From Deinococcus humi (GTDB lineage: Bacteria; Deinococcota; Deinococci; Deinococcales; Deinococcaceae): a DNA stretch of 64,000 bases. This document shows, piece by piece, positions 51,643-62,975 of the stretch. The stretch covers positions 1 to 64,000 of the forward strand of contig NZ_JACHFL010000003.1 of the NCBI RefSeq assembly GCF_014201875.1. Reading direction: 5' to 3'. The translations under genes and the position numbers were made by a program. Numbering within the stretch: position 1 is the first letter of the stretch; every line of letters begins with the position of its first letter. The notes beneath the pieces were generated by a model. It had not been told where the DNA came from. It worked only from the letters and a program-made list of their open reading frames with translations, and did not search any database.

Positions 51643-52728
51643 ATGCACCGATGGCTCTGCCCGCTTATTCTGGTTCTGTCGGCTTCGGCAGGAGCACAGG
51701 ATCTGCAGAAATGCGGTGGTGTGCCGGATGCTCCAGCCTGGGTACGCTCCGGGGTGTATTCCGGTGTCTTGGGAACGAAATCGGTCACTCTAGGGCTGGA
51801 CGCCAGCGATCCTGCGGCCAACCGTTACTTCTACGCGGGGCGGAAGCGCGACCTGCGCCTGACGGCTTTCCATTCCGGCGATACGCTGATCCTGCAAGAG
51901 GAGGTTCGCAAATCTCTAGGGTCCGCTCCAGTGGTGACCGGCTGCTTCACACTGACCTCATTAGAGGGTGAATTGCGCGGAAGCTGGAAGGTGCCGGGTG
52001 CCGCCAGCACCCTTAGGGTGAGCCTGGAACCGCTGAACGTGGCGGCGCTGCCTCTCAAGTTGCTCCCCTCACCGGGCCTGATCAGGCTCCGCAAAAAAGA
52101 TCCACTGGCCTTCGTCAGGCTGAACCGGGTCTGGAGCGTTGCTGCCGACGGTCAAAGCGTGCGCGAGCCGCTGTCGGGCCTGAGCTACCCGCGTCTGCCC
52201 AATGCCAGCAGCGGGCTTCAGGCGGCGATGCAGGACCGTCTGCTCTCCCACGCTGTCAACGCACTGGAGTGCGCCTCGAATCTGCCTGAAAACGGCGATG
52301 GGGAGGGTTACCACCTCAGCGCCGCCGTGACGCTGCTGACGTCCCGGCTGCTCAGCTTGCGTGAGGACATCGACTATTACTGCGGCGGCGCGCACCCCGA
52401 CAGCGCCACCTCTGGTCTGATTCTAGACCGGGCCAGCGGGCGGCCAGTGCCGCTGTCGGCCCTGTGGCCCAGCCTGACCCCCACCCGCTTGAAGGCGTTG
52501 TACCTGGCCACGTCGGCGTCTGACCCGGCCTCTGAGTGCGACGACACCTTGCGCGAGATGGACAGCAGCTTTGCCGTCTCCCTGAGTGGCGGGGGGCTGA
52601 CTCTGACGCCTACTGCCTTGCCCCACGTCGTATCGGCCTGCGCGGAGAGTGTGGTGGTTCCATACGGGCAGTTGCGGCGCGGCGCGAACCCCGCCTCACC
52701 ATATTTTACGGACCTGTATCCCAAATAA
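51643..52728 (+). CDS. Secreted protein of unknown function with a DUF3298-like C-terminus
   Basis: 361 residues. A signal peptide ends at GAQ-D (about residue 19). The N-terminal half is beta-rich; the C-terminal half contains DIDYYCGGAHPDSATSG, the tyrosine-glycine-histidine signature of DUF3298/RsiV-like domains, which bind or sense extracellular proteins in some families. Several cysteines suggest disulfides. The ATG at 51643 has TACGCT 6 bases upstream (leaderless). Role unknown. Confidence 0.75.
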   Translation: MHRWLCPLILVLSASAGAQDLQKCGGVPDAPAWVRSGVYSGVLGTKSVTLGLDASDPAANRYFYAGRKRDLRLTAFHSGDTLILQEEVRKSLGSAPVVTGCFTLTSLEGELRGSWKVPGAASTLRVSLEPLNVAALPLKLLPSPGLIRLRKKDPLAFVRLNRVWSVAADGQSVREPLSGLSYPRLPNASSGLQAAMQDRLLSHAVNALECASNLPENGDGEGYHLSAAVTLLTSRLLSLREDIDYYCGGAHPDSATSGLILDRASGRPVPLSALWPSLTPTRLKALYLATSASDPASECDDTLREMDSSFAVSLSGGGLTLTPTALPHVVSACAESVVVPYGQLRRGANPASPYFTDLYPK

Positions 52729-52762
52729 CTGGAAAGAACATGGAAGGCCAACAGAATTGCAA

Positions 52763-52796
52763 AACGCTGCCGCCAAGTGCATTTGGCGGCAGCGTT
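52763..52796. terminator. Strong bidirectional terminator
   Basis: AACGCTGCCGCCAA pairs perfectly with TTGGCGGCAGCGTT (14 bp, 6-base loop) between two convergent genes. Confidence 0.8.
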
Positions 52797-52840
52797 CTTG
52801 AAGAAGTGGGCCGGGAAGTCGACTTCCCAGGCTGCAGATG

Positions 52841-53260
52841 TTACTTGCGCTTGGTCTTGGAACGGGTCTGGCCCAGCGCCTGACCCTTTTCGTAGCTGGC
52901 CTGCATCTTCTTGCGGGTTTCGGCAGCCATCTTCTTGAAATCCACCAGACCGGCCTCAATGGCCTCGACTGAAGGCTTGATGGTGCCTCCTTTGCGCGCG
53001 GCAGCCAGTTCGCGGTTGACTTCGTCGAACCATTTCTCGAACTTGGGCGTCACTTCAAAGAGCATCTCCTTAGTGTCGCGCTGATAGGTGTCTTCGCTGC
53101 CGCGGCGGGTAAACTGTTTGGGCATGGTAAAGCGCTCGGGCAAGTAAGCGGCTTCGAACTTTCCGTCACGAACTGCGTCGCGGAACATCTTGACGAAAGT
53201 ATCACTGCGTTGTGGGTTGTTGAGCTCGTGAACCTGCTCACTGAGTTTCTTATAAGCCAT
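52841..53260 (-). CDS. Conserved charged protein of unknown function
   Basis: 139 residues, largely alpha-helical and highly charged, with a basic tail (QTRSKTKRK). It begins MAYKKLSEQVHELNN and has FEVTPKFEKWFDEVNRELAAARK in the middle. No family recognised. GGAGG lies 7 bases before the ATG, in contrast with the leaderless genes around it. It may bind nucleic acid, judging only by its basic tail. Confidence 0.8.
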   Translation of the reverse strand: MAYKKLSEQVHELNNPQRSDTFVKMFRDAVRDGKFEAAYLPERFTMPKQFTRRGSEDTYQRDTKEMLFEVTPKFEKWFDEVNRELAAARKGGTIKPSVEAIEAGLVDFKKMAAETRKKMQASYEKGQALGQTRSKTKRK

Positions 53261-53371
53261 AGTACTGCCTCCAGTTCAAGAGTATGAATGACGCCGATGA
53301 CTTCTGTAAAGCCCCCGACATTTCTCGATTCGACCTCCCCGTTTCATAAAACGGTTTGAGGCCCCGTGACC
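53261..53371. other. Intergenic region upstream of the possible RNA
   Basis: Contains the promoter region of the minus-strand gene ending at 52841 (CATACT at about 53280 on that strand). No gene is recognised. Confidence 0.3.
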
Positions 53372-53400
53372 TTGACATTGCGTCCCCTGTTGACTATAGA
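53372..53400 (+). promoter_or_regulatory. Consensus sigma-70 promoter
   Basis: TTGACA (53372-53377) and TATAGA (53395-53400) are separated by exactly 17 bp, the strongest promoter in the window. Expected transcription start is near 53407. No ORF of useful size with a ribosome site follows for 200 bases. Confidence 0.7.
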
Positions 53401-53406
53401 GGCACT

Positions 53407-53520
53407 TCAATTTAAAGAAGCAGAATTTGCTTCGATGAGCTTCGCAAGAGATTAATGTACGGTGGCCTTGGGTTTAAAGCACCTGAATGCACCGTACCCC
53501 GATGCTGATTCGGGTGGAGA
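53407..53520 (+). ncRNA. Candidate structured small RNA
   Basis: Directly downstream of a consensus promoter, three hairpins can form in order: GAAGCA-GAATT-TGCTTC (53417-53433), GTACGGTG...CACCGTAC (53457-53497, perfect 8-bp stem) and CCCGA...TCGGG (53498-53514). Small ORFs here (MSFARD and a 17-residue frame) have no ribosome site. No T tract is seen, so the 3' end is unclear, and it could instead be the leader of the small membrane protein or def gene. Not matched to a known RNA family. Confidence 0.4.
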
Positions 53521-53605
53521 GCTGGACGGTTGTGGTCGTTGAAGTTGCGATCCTCACCGGCTCCCCTCATGTCAAATGCTGAGCCACCCGGCTATGCTCA
53601 GTAAA

Positions 53606-53819
53606 ATGGACGATCCTCAGGGCTGGCTGGGGCTTTCAGGTCTCGCGGCGCGGCGTGACCTGGGCCGGACTGGCCCTGACCCTGGTCGCTAGCGTGTGTG
53701 GGTTGGTCCTGACCACCAGCGCGTTTCTGCGCGGCCATGACCTGCCTCTGGTGCTGGGCCTGATCGGTTCCCTGGGCCTGGCCACCCTGCTGGTCTTCAG
53801 CAAAAGGGAAGGCCCCTGA
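53606..53819 (+). pseudogene. Small two-helix membrane protein, apparent frameshift
   Basis: An ATG at 53606 has TATGCT 7 bases upstream (53593-53598), the usual leaderless arrangement, and begins MDDPQGWLGLS. That frame ends after 29 residues, but another frame from about 53640 encodes SRRGVTWAGLALTLVASVCG and a second hydrophobic stretch, ending KREGP with TGA at 53817. Joining them with a one-base shift near 53636-53642 gives a plausible protein of about 70 residues with two membrane helices. A GTG at 53655 could also start the second part by itself. Confidence 0.5.
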
Positions 53820-53884
53820 ACCGAACCACGGACATGTTGACCCATTGCCCTGTCCGTCGCCCGACTGTCTGGTAAAACAGCAGC

Positions 53885-54568
53885 ATGACCGGGCAAACGA
53901 CTCCCATCTGGACCCCTCCCGAGCCGCCGCGCGTTTACCCGCTGCGCCTGTACGGTGATCCGATCCTGCGCCGCAAGGCCAAACCGCTGAATGTTCCCGA
54001 CACGCTGAATGTTCCTGGCGTGGGGCCGCAGAGTGTCCGTCAGGTGGCCGAGACCATGCTGGAGACCATGTTCGAGGCGCGCGGCGTGGGGCTGGCCGCG
54101 CCCCAGGTAGGCCTGCCGGTGCGCCTGTTCGTGGCGGTGGAGTACGAGGACGACGAGGAGGAGAACGAGGGCCAGGAAACCGCGTTGCGTTCGCGGGTGA
54201 TCCGGGATTTCGTGATGATCAATCCGGTGGTGAGTGTGCTGAACAAGAAAAAGGACAGATCGTATCAGGAAGGTTGCCTGAGCATCCCCGGCATCTACGA
54301 GGAAGGCGTGCCACGAGCCCGCGCCGTGTCGGTCCGGTACACCGATCTCGACGGCAATCAACGGGTGCTGGAGGCCGAGGATTACCTGGCGCGTGTGTTC
54401 CAGCACGAACTGGACCATCTGGACGGCGTGCTGTTCCTGGACCGCCTGCCACCCGAGGTGACCGAGGACTACCGCAAGGAATTGCTGGCTTTGCAGCAAA
54501 AATCCAAACTCTTGATCGGCGATCTGGCCCAGGCGGACCGCTTGCGCCGTGAGCGTGGCGGTGAGTGA
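53885..54568 (+). CDS. def: Peptide deformylase
   Basis: 227 residues, longer than typical PDFs (about 170-190). Motif 1 GVGLAAPQ (67-74), motif 2 EGCLSIPG with Cys131, and motif 3 QHELDHLDG with His174, Glu175 and His178 are intact. An acidic insert (EDDEEENEG, about 88-96) follows the first motif. It removes the formyl group from nascent proteins. TAAAAC 6 bases before the ATG is a weaker leaderless-type box. It overlaps fmt, its functional partner. Confidence 0.95.
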   Translation: MTGQTTPIWTPPEPPRVYPLRLYGDPILRRKAKPLNVPDTLNVPGVGPQSVRQVAETMLETMFEARGVGLAAPQVGLPVRLFVAVEYEDDEEENEGQETALRSRVIRDFVMINPVVSVLNKKKDRSYQEGCLSIPGIYEEGVPRARAVSVRYTDLDGNQRVLEAEDYLARVFQHELDHLDGVLFLDRLPPEVTEDYRKELLALQQKSKLLIGDLAQADRLRRERGGE

Positions 54569-55541
54569 CCCTCAACTCCTAAAAACGTCTGGCCTGAGGG
54601 TGGCGTTTTTCGGCTCTCCGGCCTTTGCGTTGCCGGTGCTGGAGGCTATCCGGGAGCGGTTTGAAGTCGTGCTGGTGGTGGCCCAGCCGGACAAGCCGGT
54701 GGGCCGCGGCCTGAAGCTGACGCCACCGCCAGTGGCCGCGCGGACCGCCGAACTGGGGCTGTCACTGGCCCAACCCCTCAAGCTGCGGCGCAACGCCGAA
54801 TTCGAGGCGGGCTTGCGGGACAGTGGTGCAGATGTGGCCGTCACCTGTGCCTACGGCAAGATCCTGCCCGCGCCGGTTCTTGAGATTCCCAGATTCGGTT
54901 TTCTCAACACCCACACCAGCCTGCTGCCCGCTTACCGGGGGGCCGCGCCGATCCAGTGGGCGTTGATTCGCGGCGAGCCGCTTACTGGGACCACCATCAT
55001 GCAGACCGATCCCGGCATGGATACGGGCCCGATTCTGCTGCAGGAGGAGCTTCCTATTGCGCCGCAGTGGACCAGTCTAGAACTCTCGGACGCGCTGGCC
55101 GAGCAGGCGGCGCGGCTGATCGTGACGGCCCTGGAACGGCTCGCCAGGGGAGACCTAATGCCGACACCCCAGGACGACGCAGCGGCCACCCACGCGCCAA
55201 TGCTGGTCAAGGAGGACGGCTTTGTGCGCTGGGCCGATCCGGCGCGGGCGGTGGTGGACCGCTACCGCGGGGTGGCGGCCTGGCCACAGACCACAGCTTT
55301 TCTGAACGGCGCACGGCTCAAGCTGGGCGGCCTGAGGGTGGATGCGGGTGAGGGTCAGCCGGGCGAGGTGCTGGGAGCGGACGAAAGCGGGCTGCTCATC
55401 GCCTGCGGGAGCGGGGCGGTGCGCGTGCAGACTGTCCAGCCCGAAACGCGCCGCGCACAGCCTGCACAATTCTGGGCGGCCTCCACCGGGGTGGAAAGGG
55501 GCACGCGTTTTGACCTGTGGAAGCCAGCCCCGACGGACTGA
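54549..55541 (+). CDS. fmt: Methionyl-tRNA formyltransferase
   Basis: 330 residues. [15 protein letters not shown] near the N-terminus, the catalytic block [19 protein letters not shown] with Asn, His and the SLLP loop, DPGMDTG, and a C-terminal OB-like domain are those of Fmt, which formylates initiator Met-tRNA. The start lies within the end of def; GTG codons at 54549, 54555 and 54561 are all possible and no ribosome site decides between them. The two genes are co-translated. Confidence 0.94.
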   Translation: MSVAVSDPQLLKTSGLRVAFFGSPAFALPVLEAIRERFEVVLVVAQPDKPVGRGLKLTPPPVAARTAELGLSLAQPLKLRRNAEFEAGLRDSGADVAVTCAYGKILPAPVLEIPRFGFLNTHTSLLPAYRGAAPIQWALIRGEPLTGTTIMQTDPGMDTGPILLQEELPIAPQWTSLELSDALAEQAARLIVTALERLARGDLMPTPQDDAAATHAPMLVKEDGFVRWADPARAVVDRYRGVAAWPQTTAFLNGARLKLGGLRVDAGEGQPGEVLGADESGLLIACGSGAVRVQTVQPETRRAQPAQFWAASTGVERGTRFDLWKPAPTD

Positions 55542-55624
55542 GCGATCGACACGTCAATCCACAGCCGATCCGCATAAAGGAAACTGTTCTTGTCCCCTGG
55601 CATCCGGCGCGGCATCATGCCGGG

Positions 55625-56446
55625 ATGACTGCTACAGACTGGACCGTGCCACCCTTCGGACTGGGAACCTTCCGCCTGAAAGATCAGGTGGTCCGGGATT
55701 CCGTCCGTGACGCGCTGGAACTTGGGTACCGCGCCATCGACACTGCGCAGGGCTACGGCAATGAGGGCGAGATCGGCGAAACCATCGCGCAGAGCGGGGT
55801 GAAGCGCGATGATCTGTTTATCACCACCAAGATCAAACCCGACAACTACAGCGCTGACAAATTGGTCCCCAGCCTGCGCGAGAGTCTGGACAAACTGCAG
55901 ATGGACGCCGTGGATCTGACCCTGATTCACTGGCCCGCCCCGCGCGGTCCGGTGAGTGCCGAGGAGTACCTTGGAGCGCTCGCCGACGCCCACTCGCAGG
56001 GCCTGACGCGAAAGATCGGCGTGTCCAATTTCACCATCGAACTCCTGAAACAGGCCCGCGAACTGCTGGGCGACGTGCCCATTGCCACCAATCAGGTGGA
56101 GATTCACCCATACCTGCAAAACCGCAAGCTGGCCGACTTCGCCCGGCAGGAAGGCATTCACCTGACCTCCTACATGACGCTGGCGGTGGGTAAGGTCATG
56201 GAAGACGAGGTGTTGAAAGACATTGCCAGGGCCCACGACGCCAACCCCGCGCAGGTGGCACTGGCCTGGGCCTTGCAACAAGGCTTCTCGGTCATTCCGT
56301 CCTCAACGAAGCGTGACCACCTCGCAAGCAACATGAAAGCCCTTGACCTCAGGCTGAGCGATGAGGACATGGGGCGTATCGTTGCGCTGGACAGCCAGGG
56401 CGAACGCCTCGCCAATCCGGCCAGCGTCGCCCCCGACTGGGACTGA
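55625..56446 (+). CDS. Aldo/keto reductase (DkgB-like)
   Basis: 273 residues. The tetrad Asp39, Tyr44, Lys69 and His102 is complete, and GVSNF and [14 protein letters not shown] (NADPH-binding) are present. It resembles 2,5-diketo-D-gluconate reductases; the actual substrate may be an aldehyde such as methylglyoxal. The ATG at 55625 is chosen by alignment with the family's N-terminus; no ribosome site is evident. The next gene starts 9 bases after its stop. Confidence 0.9.
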   Translation: MTATDWTVPPFGLGTFRLKDQVVRDSVRDALELGYRAIDTAQGYGNEGEIGETIAQSGVKRDDLFITTKIKPDNYSADKLVPSLRESLDKLQMDAVDLTLIHWPAPRGPVSAEEYLGALADAHSQGLTRKIGVSNFTIELLKQARELLGDVPIATNQVEIHPYLQNRKLADFARQEGIHLTSYMTLAVGKVMEDEVLKDIARAHDANPAQVALAWALQQGFSVIPSSTKRDHLASNMKALDLRLSDEDMGRIVALDSQGERLANPASVAPDWD

Positions 56447-56454
56447 GAGCCTGG

Positions 56455-57321
56455 GTGAACACTGCTGCTGCAGATCGATTTGAGACGCTCGTTCAGGAGT
56501 TGGAGACCGGGGCGCGGCTGCTGCACTTCTGGCCATTGGCCGGCGGCGTTTCCGCCCGTGTCTCAGCCCTGCAAGTTTGCTGGTCAGGCGGACACGTGGA
56601 ACGTCTGGTGGTCCGCGAATATGGTGGGCGTGACCTGCAGGTCAACCCGGACATTGCCCGGCAGGAGTTCGAATTGTTGCGGGTGCTTGTGGCTGCAGGA
56701 TTGCCGGTCCCCAGGCCGCGATACGCGCAACCGGGTCTGTTGGTCCTGGATTTCGCGGAGGGCACAACCGATTTCCACCCTGCCGACCACTCCGGATTCG
56801 TGCGGGGGTTGGCCACTTTTCTGGCTCGCCTCCATGCCTTGTCCACCGCTGAGCTTGCCTTTCTTCCGGTCCTGACTGACCTCAGTCCACGCCCCGAAAT
56901 CCTCGACGACTCGCTGTCCGAGACCCGCATCCGTGATGCGCTGCAACAGTTCGGACCGCCGCCTATGGCTGCATCCGCTGTCCTTCACGGTGATTTCTGG
57001 CCTGGCAACGTCCTGTGGGCTGGGGGCCGGCTCAGCGCTGTGATCGACTGGGAAGACGCTTCGCTGGGCGATCCGCTGGCGGACGTGGCCAACGCGCGTC
57101 TGGAACTGCTGTTCTTCCTGGGGCCAGATGCCATGCACGCCTTCACCGACGACTATGGGCGCCAGACTGGTACAGGTCTGGCTCACCTTGCATACTGGGA
57201 CTTGCGCGCCGCTCTGCGCCCCTGCGGAAAGATGGCCGAATGGGGTCTGGAAGTGGAGCTTGAGGGCCGGATGCGTTGGCGGCACGCGCAATTTGTCGAT
57301 GCGGCCCTGGCCCGGCTTTGA
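56455..57321 (+). CDS. Aminoglycoside phosphotransferase-family kinase-fold protein
   Basis: 288 residues. The catalytic loop VLHGDFWPGNVLW and the metal motif VIDWEDASLGDPLADVANARLE are those of the APH/choline-kinase fold. The N-terminal ATP lysine is not obvious; ERLVVREYGG is the likely position, with Arg. It probably phosphorylates a small molecule; antibiotic resistance should not be assumed. GTG start 9 bases after the aldo/keto reductase stop. Confidence 0.85.
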   Translation: MNTAAADRFETLVQELETGARLLHFWPLAGGVSARVSALQVCWSGGHVERLVVREYGGRDLQVNPDIARQEFELLRVLVAAGLPVPRPRYAQPGLLVLDFAEGTTDFHPADHSGFVRGLATFLARLHALSTAELAFLPVLTDLSPRPEILDDSLSETRIRDALQQFGPPPMAASAVLHGDFWPGNVLWAGGRLSAVIDWEDASLGDPLADVANARLELLFFLGPDAMHAFTDDYGRQTGTGLAHLAYWDLRAALRPCGKMAEWGLEVELEGRMRWRHAQFVDAALARL

Positions 57322-57332
57322 TTCCGGACCAT

Positions 57333-57360
57333 AAAAAACCTCCCACCAGGGGAGGCTTTT
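57333..57360. terminator. Bidirectional terminator
   Basis: CCTCCC (57339-57344) and GGGAGG (57350-57355) form a 6-bp stem, flanked by AAAAAA on the left and TTTT on the right, between convergent genes. Confidence 0.7.
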
Positions 57361-57374
57361 ATGGAGTCCAGAAC

Positions 57375-58226
<852 letters not shown>

Positions 58227-58283
58227 GAGAAGCAGCTTACGCGCCCCTCATCTGTGTGGGATGAGGTACGCTTCAGAACGGGT

Positions 58284-58673
58284 TTACCCCTGTGCCGCTC
58301 CTTTTGTCAGACCCAGGCGGCGGGCCAGCTCCTCAGTGAACAGCCAGTCTTCCGGTTCGTCCAGATCGGTAACGCGCACCAGCACGCAGCCCCGCTCCAG
58401 GTAGAACGCGACGATCTTCGCCCAGGCCTCTTCCTCGTCCCCTGCGGTCTCGTCGATATCTTCCAGCGTGCCCCAGACGTCACCGTCGACGTCATTGCTG
58501 CGCAGGGCCTCGGCGTGGGCGCTGAGCACATAGGGGTCCACGGTCTCGTCATGGCCCATCACCGTCCCCGAGGCGCGGCGTTCCAGGCGGTCATCGCGTT
58601 CGTACAACTGGTCCTGAAACGCCTGCCACTCGTCGGGGGTCAGCGTGATGGTCTGTCGGGGTTCAGAGGTCAC
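58284..58673 (-). CDS. Small acidic protein of unknown function
   Basis: 129 residues from a GTG at 58673, where TAGACT lies 5 bases upstream. It has a strongly acidic middle (VDPYVLSAHAEALRSNDVDG and ETAGDEEEAWAK) and a C-terminal LTKGAAQG. No family is recognised. It lies between the LEA-like gene (downstream on the same strand) and the divergent DUF1517 gene. A longer frame from 58724 is rejected for lack of promoter or ribosome site. Confidence 0.65.
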   Translation of the reverse strand: MTSEPRQTITLTPDEWQAFQDQLYERDDRLERRASGTVMGHDETVDPYVLSAHAEALRSNDVDGDVWGTLEDIDETAGDEEEAWAKIVAFYLERGCVLVRVTDLDEPEDWLFTEELARRLGLTKGAAQG

Positions 58674-58756
58674 AGCCGAGTCTACCCGGGGCACCGCCTG
58701 TGGGTGAACACGCGGACAAGGCAACCCTGAACACGTCCGGACCGTAGACTGCGGGC

Positions 58757-59749
58757 ATGAACGCCTCTAGAGCTTCTGTTCGACATTTCCGTCCGCGCGG
58801 CCTGCTGATCTGGCTGGCGGCCCTGATGCTGTCCCTGGGCGCACTGGGCCTGTCGGGAGGCGTCATGGCCCAGTCGGGTGGCGGCTTCGGCGGCAGCAGC
58901 TCACGCGGTGGAGGTGGGGGCGGCGGCAGCTTCGGTGGCAGTGGTGGAGGCGGCTTCTCGCGCGGCGGGGGCGGCTATTCGGGAGGCGGGTACTCAGGGC
59001 CGATCATCATCAACGGGGGTGGCGGGTACGGCTATGGCTACGGCGGCGGGGGCGGCGGGTCCGGCCTGATCGGCATCATCGTCATCGGAGTGCTGGTGTT
59101 CATGGTGGTGGGCTATATGCGCCGCAGCCTCAGCACGGGCAGCGGGAGCGGTCTGGGCGCGCTGGGCTCGCTGAGCGGCACGGCCCAGGCGGTCAGCGTG
59201 CAGTTGCTGCTGGCCGAGGGCGACGAGGTCAAGGCGGCGCTGCAACGCGTGGCGCAGAACGGTGATCCCGACACCAACGCCGGGCTGGCCCGCATGTTGC
59301 AGGAGGCCGCGCTGGTGGCCCTGCGGCACCCCGAGCGCTGGGTATACGGCAACGTGCAACGCGCGCAGGGTGCCCCCAATGCTGCCGACAGTCAGGTCGG
59401 CGCCTGGGCCACCGAGGCCCGTGCGGCCTTCACCGAGCAGACCACCAGCAACTACCAGAACAAGGATCCCAAGACCGGCTTTGACCACCGCGACGACTAC
59501 CGGTACAAGGGCGACGCAGGCGATATGTATCTGGCCGTGACCATCGCTGTGGCCGCGCATGCACTGGGCAACCTGCCCCCCGCCGGAGTCACCACCGCCG
59601 CCGAGGCCCGCGCGGCCCTGAGCACCATCAGCAGCGTCAACGCCTCGGACCTGATCCGCGCTGAAGTCGTGTGGAGCCCCGACGCCCCCGGCGAATTCCT
59701 CAGCGAGGACGAGGCGATCATGAAATACCCGAACCTGACGAAGCTGTAG
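58757..59749 (+). CDS. DUF1517-family membrane protein
   Basis: 330 residues. A first hydrophobic segment (about 14-36, probably a signal or membrane helix), a Gly/Ser/Tyr-rich linker of about 60 residues (repeats such as [12 protein letters not shown]), a second membrane helix (about 102-122), and a C-terminal helical domain resembling DUF1517 proteins found in cyanobacteria and plants. Function unknown. TAGACT lies 6 bases before the ATG. A long hairpin terminator follows. Confidence 0.78.
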   Translation: MNASRASVRHFRPRGLLIWLAALMLSLGALGLSGGVMAQSGGGFGGSSSRGGGGGGGSFGGSGGGGFSRGGGGYSGGGYSGPIIINGGGGYGYGYGGGGGGSGLIGIIVIGVLVFMVVGYMRRSLSTGSGSGLGALGSLSGTAQAVSVQLLLAEGDEVKAALQRVAQNGDPDTNAGLARMLQEAALVALRHPERWVYGNVQRAQGAPNAADSQVGAWATEARAAFTEQTTSNYQNKDPKTGFDHRDDYRYKGDAGDMYLAVTIAVAAHALGNLPPAGVTTAAEARAALSTISSVNASDLIRAEVVWSPDAPGEFLSEDEAIMKYPNLTKL

Positions 59750-59769
59750 AGACTACAGCGCGTTGACAG

Positions 59770-59812
59770 TGTGCTGAAGGCCGGGGAGTCGTCTCGCCCG
59801 GCCTTCAGCACA
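59770..59812 (+). terminator. Long perfect hairpin terminator
   Basis: TGTGCTGAAGGCCGGG pairs perfectly with CCCGGCCTTCAGCACA (16 bp, 11-base loop), followed by TTGTTC. Confidence 0.8.
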
Positions 59813-59879
59813 TTGTTCAGGGCCTTTCCGTCTCTGGAGCACACTCGCACCCGCTCTTTCCGCCTATGCTCCAGCTTCG

Positions 59880-60206
59880 ATGGCCCGCCGCCTGCCTGAA
59901 TCCTCCTGGCCGCCGCCCGCGCAGCCCCCGCCCACGTGCGCGCTGTGCGAGCGGGCCGCGCCGCACCTGACCGAACACCACCTGGTGCCGCGTTCGCAGG
60001 GACGCCGGCGCGGGACGAAAATTTCGGAGCTGCCCACGGTGATGCTGTGCGGGCCGTGCCACAAGTTCTTACACAAGACGTTCAGTAACGCGGAGCTGGC
60101 GCAGGAGTACAACGCTGTGGACACGCTGCTGGCGCACGAGGCCGTACGCCGTTTCGTGGCCTGGATCAAACAGCAACCCGCCAGCCGGAGCGTGCGGGTG
60201 CGGTAA
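59880..60206 (+). CDS. Small HNH nuclease-domain protein
   Basis: 108 residues. A CxxC...CxxC zinc frame (CALC, CGPC) surrounds the HNH core HHLVPRSQG...[10 protein letters not shown]. It is a single-domain HNH protein; whether it cuts DNA is unknown. No partner methylase or defence gene is next to it. TATGCT lies 9 bases before the ATG. Convergent with the PAP2 gene, which ends 16 bases away. Confidence 0.8.
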   Translation: MARRLPESSWPPPAQPPPTCALCERAAPHLTEHHLVPRSQGRRRGTKISELPTVMLCGPCHKFLHKTFSNAELAQEYNAVDTLLAHEAVRRFVAWIKQQPASRSVRVR

Positions 60207-60221
60207 CGTACCTGATCTGAC

Positions 60222-61064
60222 CTACTGCGGCGGCATGGCCTCGGCAGAGAGGCACGGGCGGGTGGTCTCGGGAAGCGAGGTGCGGGGCAGCCAGCGGCGC
60301 AGCACGGCGGGCACCACTTCGACCGCCACCACCACCAGTATGGCGTAACGCAGCGCCCGCACCAGCCCGATGTCCTTGATGGCCCCCGGCAGGGCTCCCA
60401 GCCCGAAGAACACGGCAAAGACGATGATCAGCCCCACCACGCCCACGATCAGCCGCCCGGCCAGATCACGCGGAGGCGCGAAGTTGGGGCGGGCGTACCA
60501 GAACCCGGCGAACAGGCCCAGTCCGGTCCCGAACTCGCGCGGCGTGCCGGCAGGGAGAAAGGCCGCGATCAGCAGCACGATCACCGGCACCACCCAGCGC
60601 CACGTTCCGGCATCCACAAAGCTGGCCCGGCCCGCCACCCAAGCCGCGATCCCGCCCAGCAGCAGACCCACAATCACATCGACCGGAAGATGGACGCCCA
60701 GAACCAGCCGCGAACCTGCGATCAGCGCAATCAGGAGAATGGCCACCACCCACATGGCGGGCCGTCTTACCTGAGCGGCGATGCCCCCCCACAGCGTTGC
60801 CGACATCTGCGCGTGACCGCTGGGCAGACTCGGCCCGCCTGCCGTGGCCCGCGCGGCGTCCGACACCGAACCTGGATCGTTGGCAAAGGGGCGCGGCAGG
60901 TTCAATCCGTATTTCAGGGCGCTGTTGACCAGATAGCTGCCCGCAAAGACCACTCCCAGATTGCGCCCGCCGCCGGGGTTCCACAGCCAGGTATACAGCG
61001 CCAGCACGACGATAAAGACCTCGTCACGGCCCAGATTGGTGACCGCCAGCCAGAAAGATTGCAT
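60222..61064 (-). CDS. PAP2-superfamily membrane phosphatase
   Basis: 280 residues from the ATG at 61064. The phosphatase motifs are KYGLNLPRP (KX6RP), PSGH and [12 protein letters not shown] (SRX5HX3D), complete for a PAP2 acid phosphatase. It has about six membrane helices. Likely substrate undecaprenyl diphosphate or phosphatidic acid in the inner membrane; not resolved. A TTG at 61082 could add six residues. Divergent from the ABC ATPase gene. Confidence 0.86.
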   Translation of the reverse strand: MQSFWLAVTNLGRDEVFIVVLALYTWLWNPGGGRNLGVVFAGSYLVNSALKYGLNLPRPFANDPGSVSDAARATAGGPSLPSGHAQMSATLWGGIAAQVRRPAMWVVAILLIALIAGSRLVLGVHLPVDVIVGLLLGGIAAWVAGRASFVDAGTWRWVVPVIVLLIAAFLPAGTPREFGTGLGLFAGFWYARPNFAPPRDLAGRLIVGVVGLIIVFAVFFGLGALPGAIKDIGLVRALRYAILVVVAVEVVPAVLRRWLPRTSLPETTRPCLSAEAMPPQ

Positions 61065-61224
61065 GAATGTATTCTGAGGCAAAACAGGCCCCCGGTACAG
61101 AGTGGAACTCTGGCCCAGGCAGGCTTACCCGGAACCTCGGGCAACCGGTGCAAAAACCGTGCGGGTCGGCGGCGCCGCTCCAGGGATTGGCCCACAGCCC
61201 TGGCCCCTGCTTTACACTTGCTCC

Positions 61225-62871
<1,647 letters not shown>

Positions 62872-62892
62872 GTCTTGCTGAAAGGGAAGCCA

Positions 62893-62918
62893 GGGCCGCT
62901 GTCTGCGCGGCCCTTTTT
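62893..62918 (+). terminator. ABC ATPase terminator
   Basis: GGGCCGC pairs with GCGGCCC (7 bp, 7-base loop), followed by TTTTT, about 20 bases after the ABC ATPase stop. Confidence 0.85.
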
Positions 62919-62975
62919 CGTGCCTTGACCTCTGGGCCGTCTCCCTACAGCGCCCGCCAGGCGTATCCTTTCTCC

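Noticed and set aside
59880..60206. HNH protein as part of a defence island
   Set aside because: No methylase, ATPase or other defence gene is adjacent, and neighbours are ordinary membrane and transport genes.
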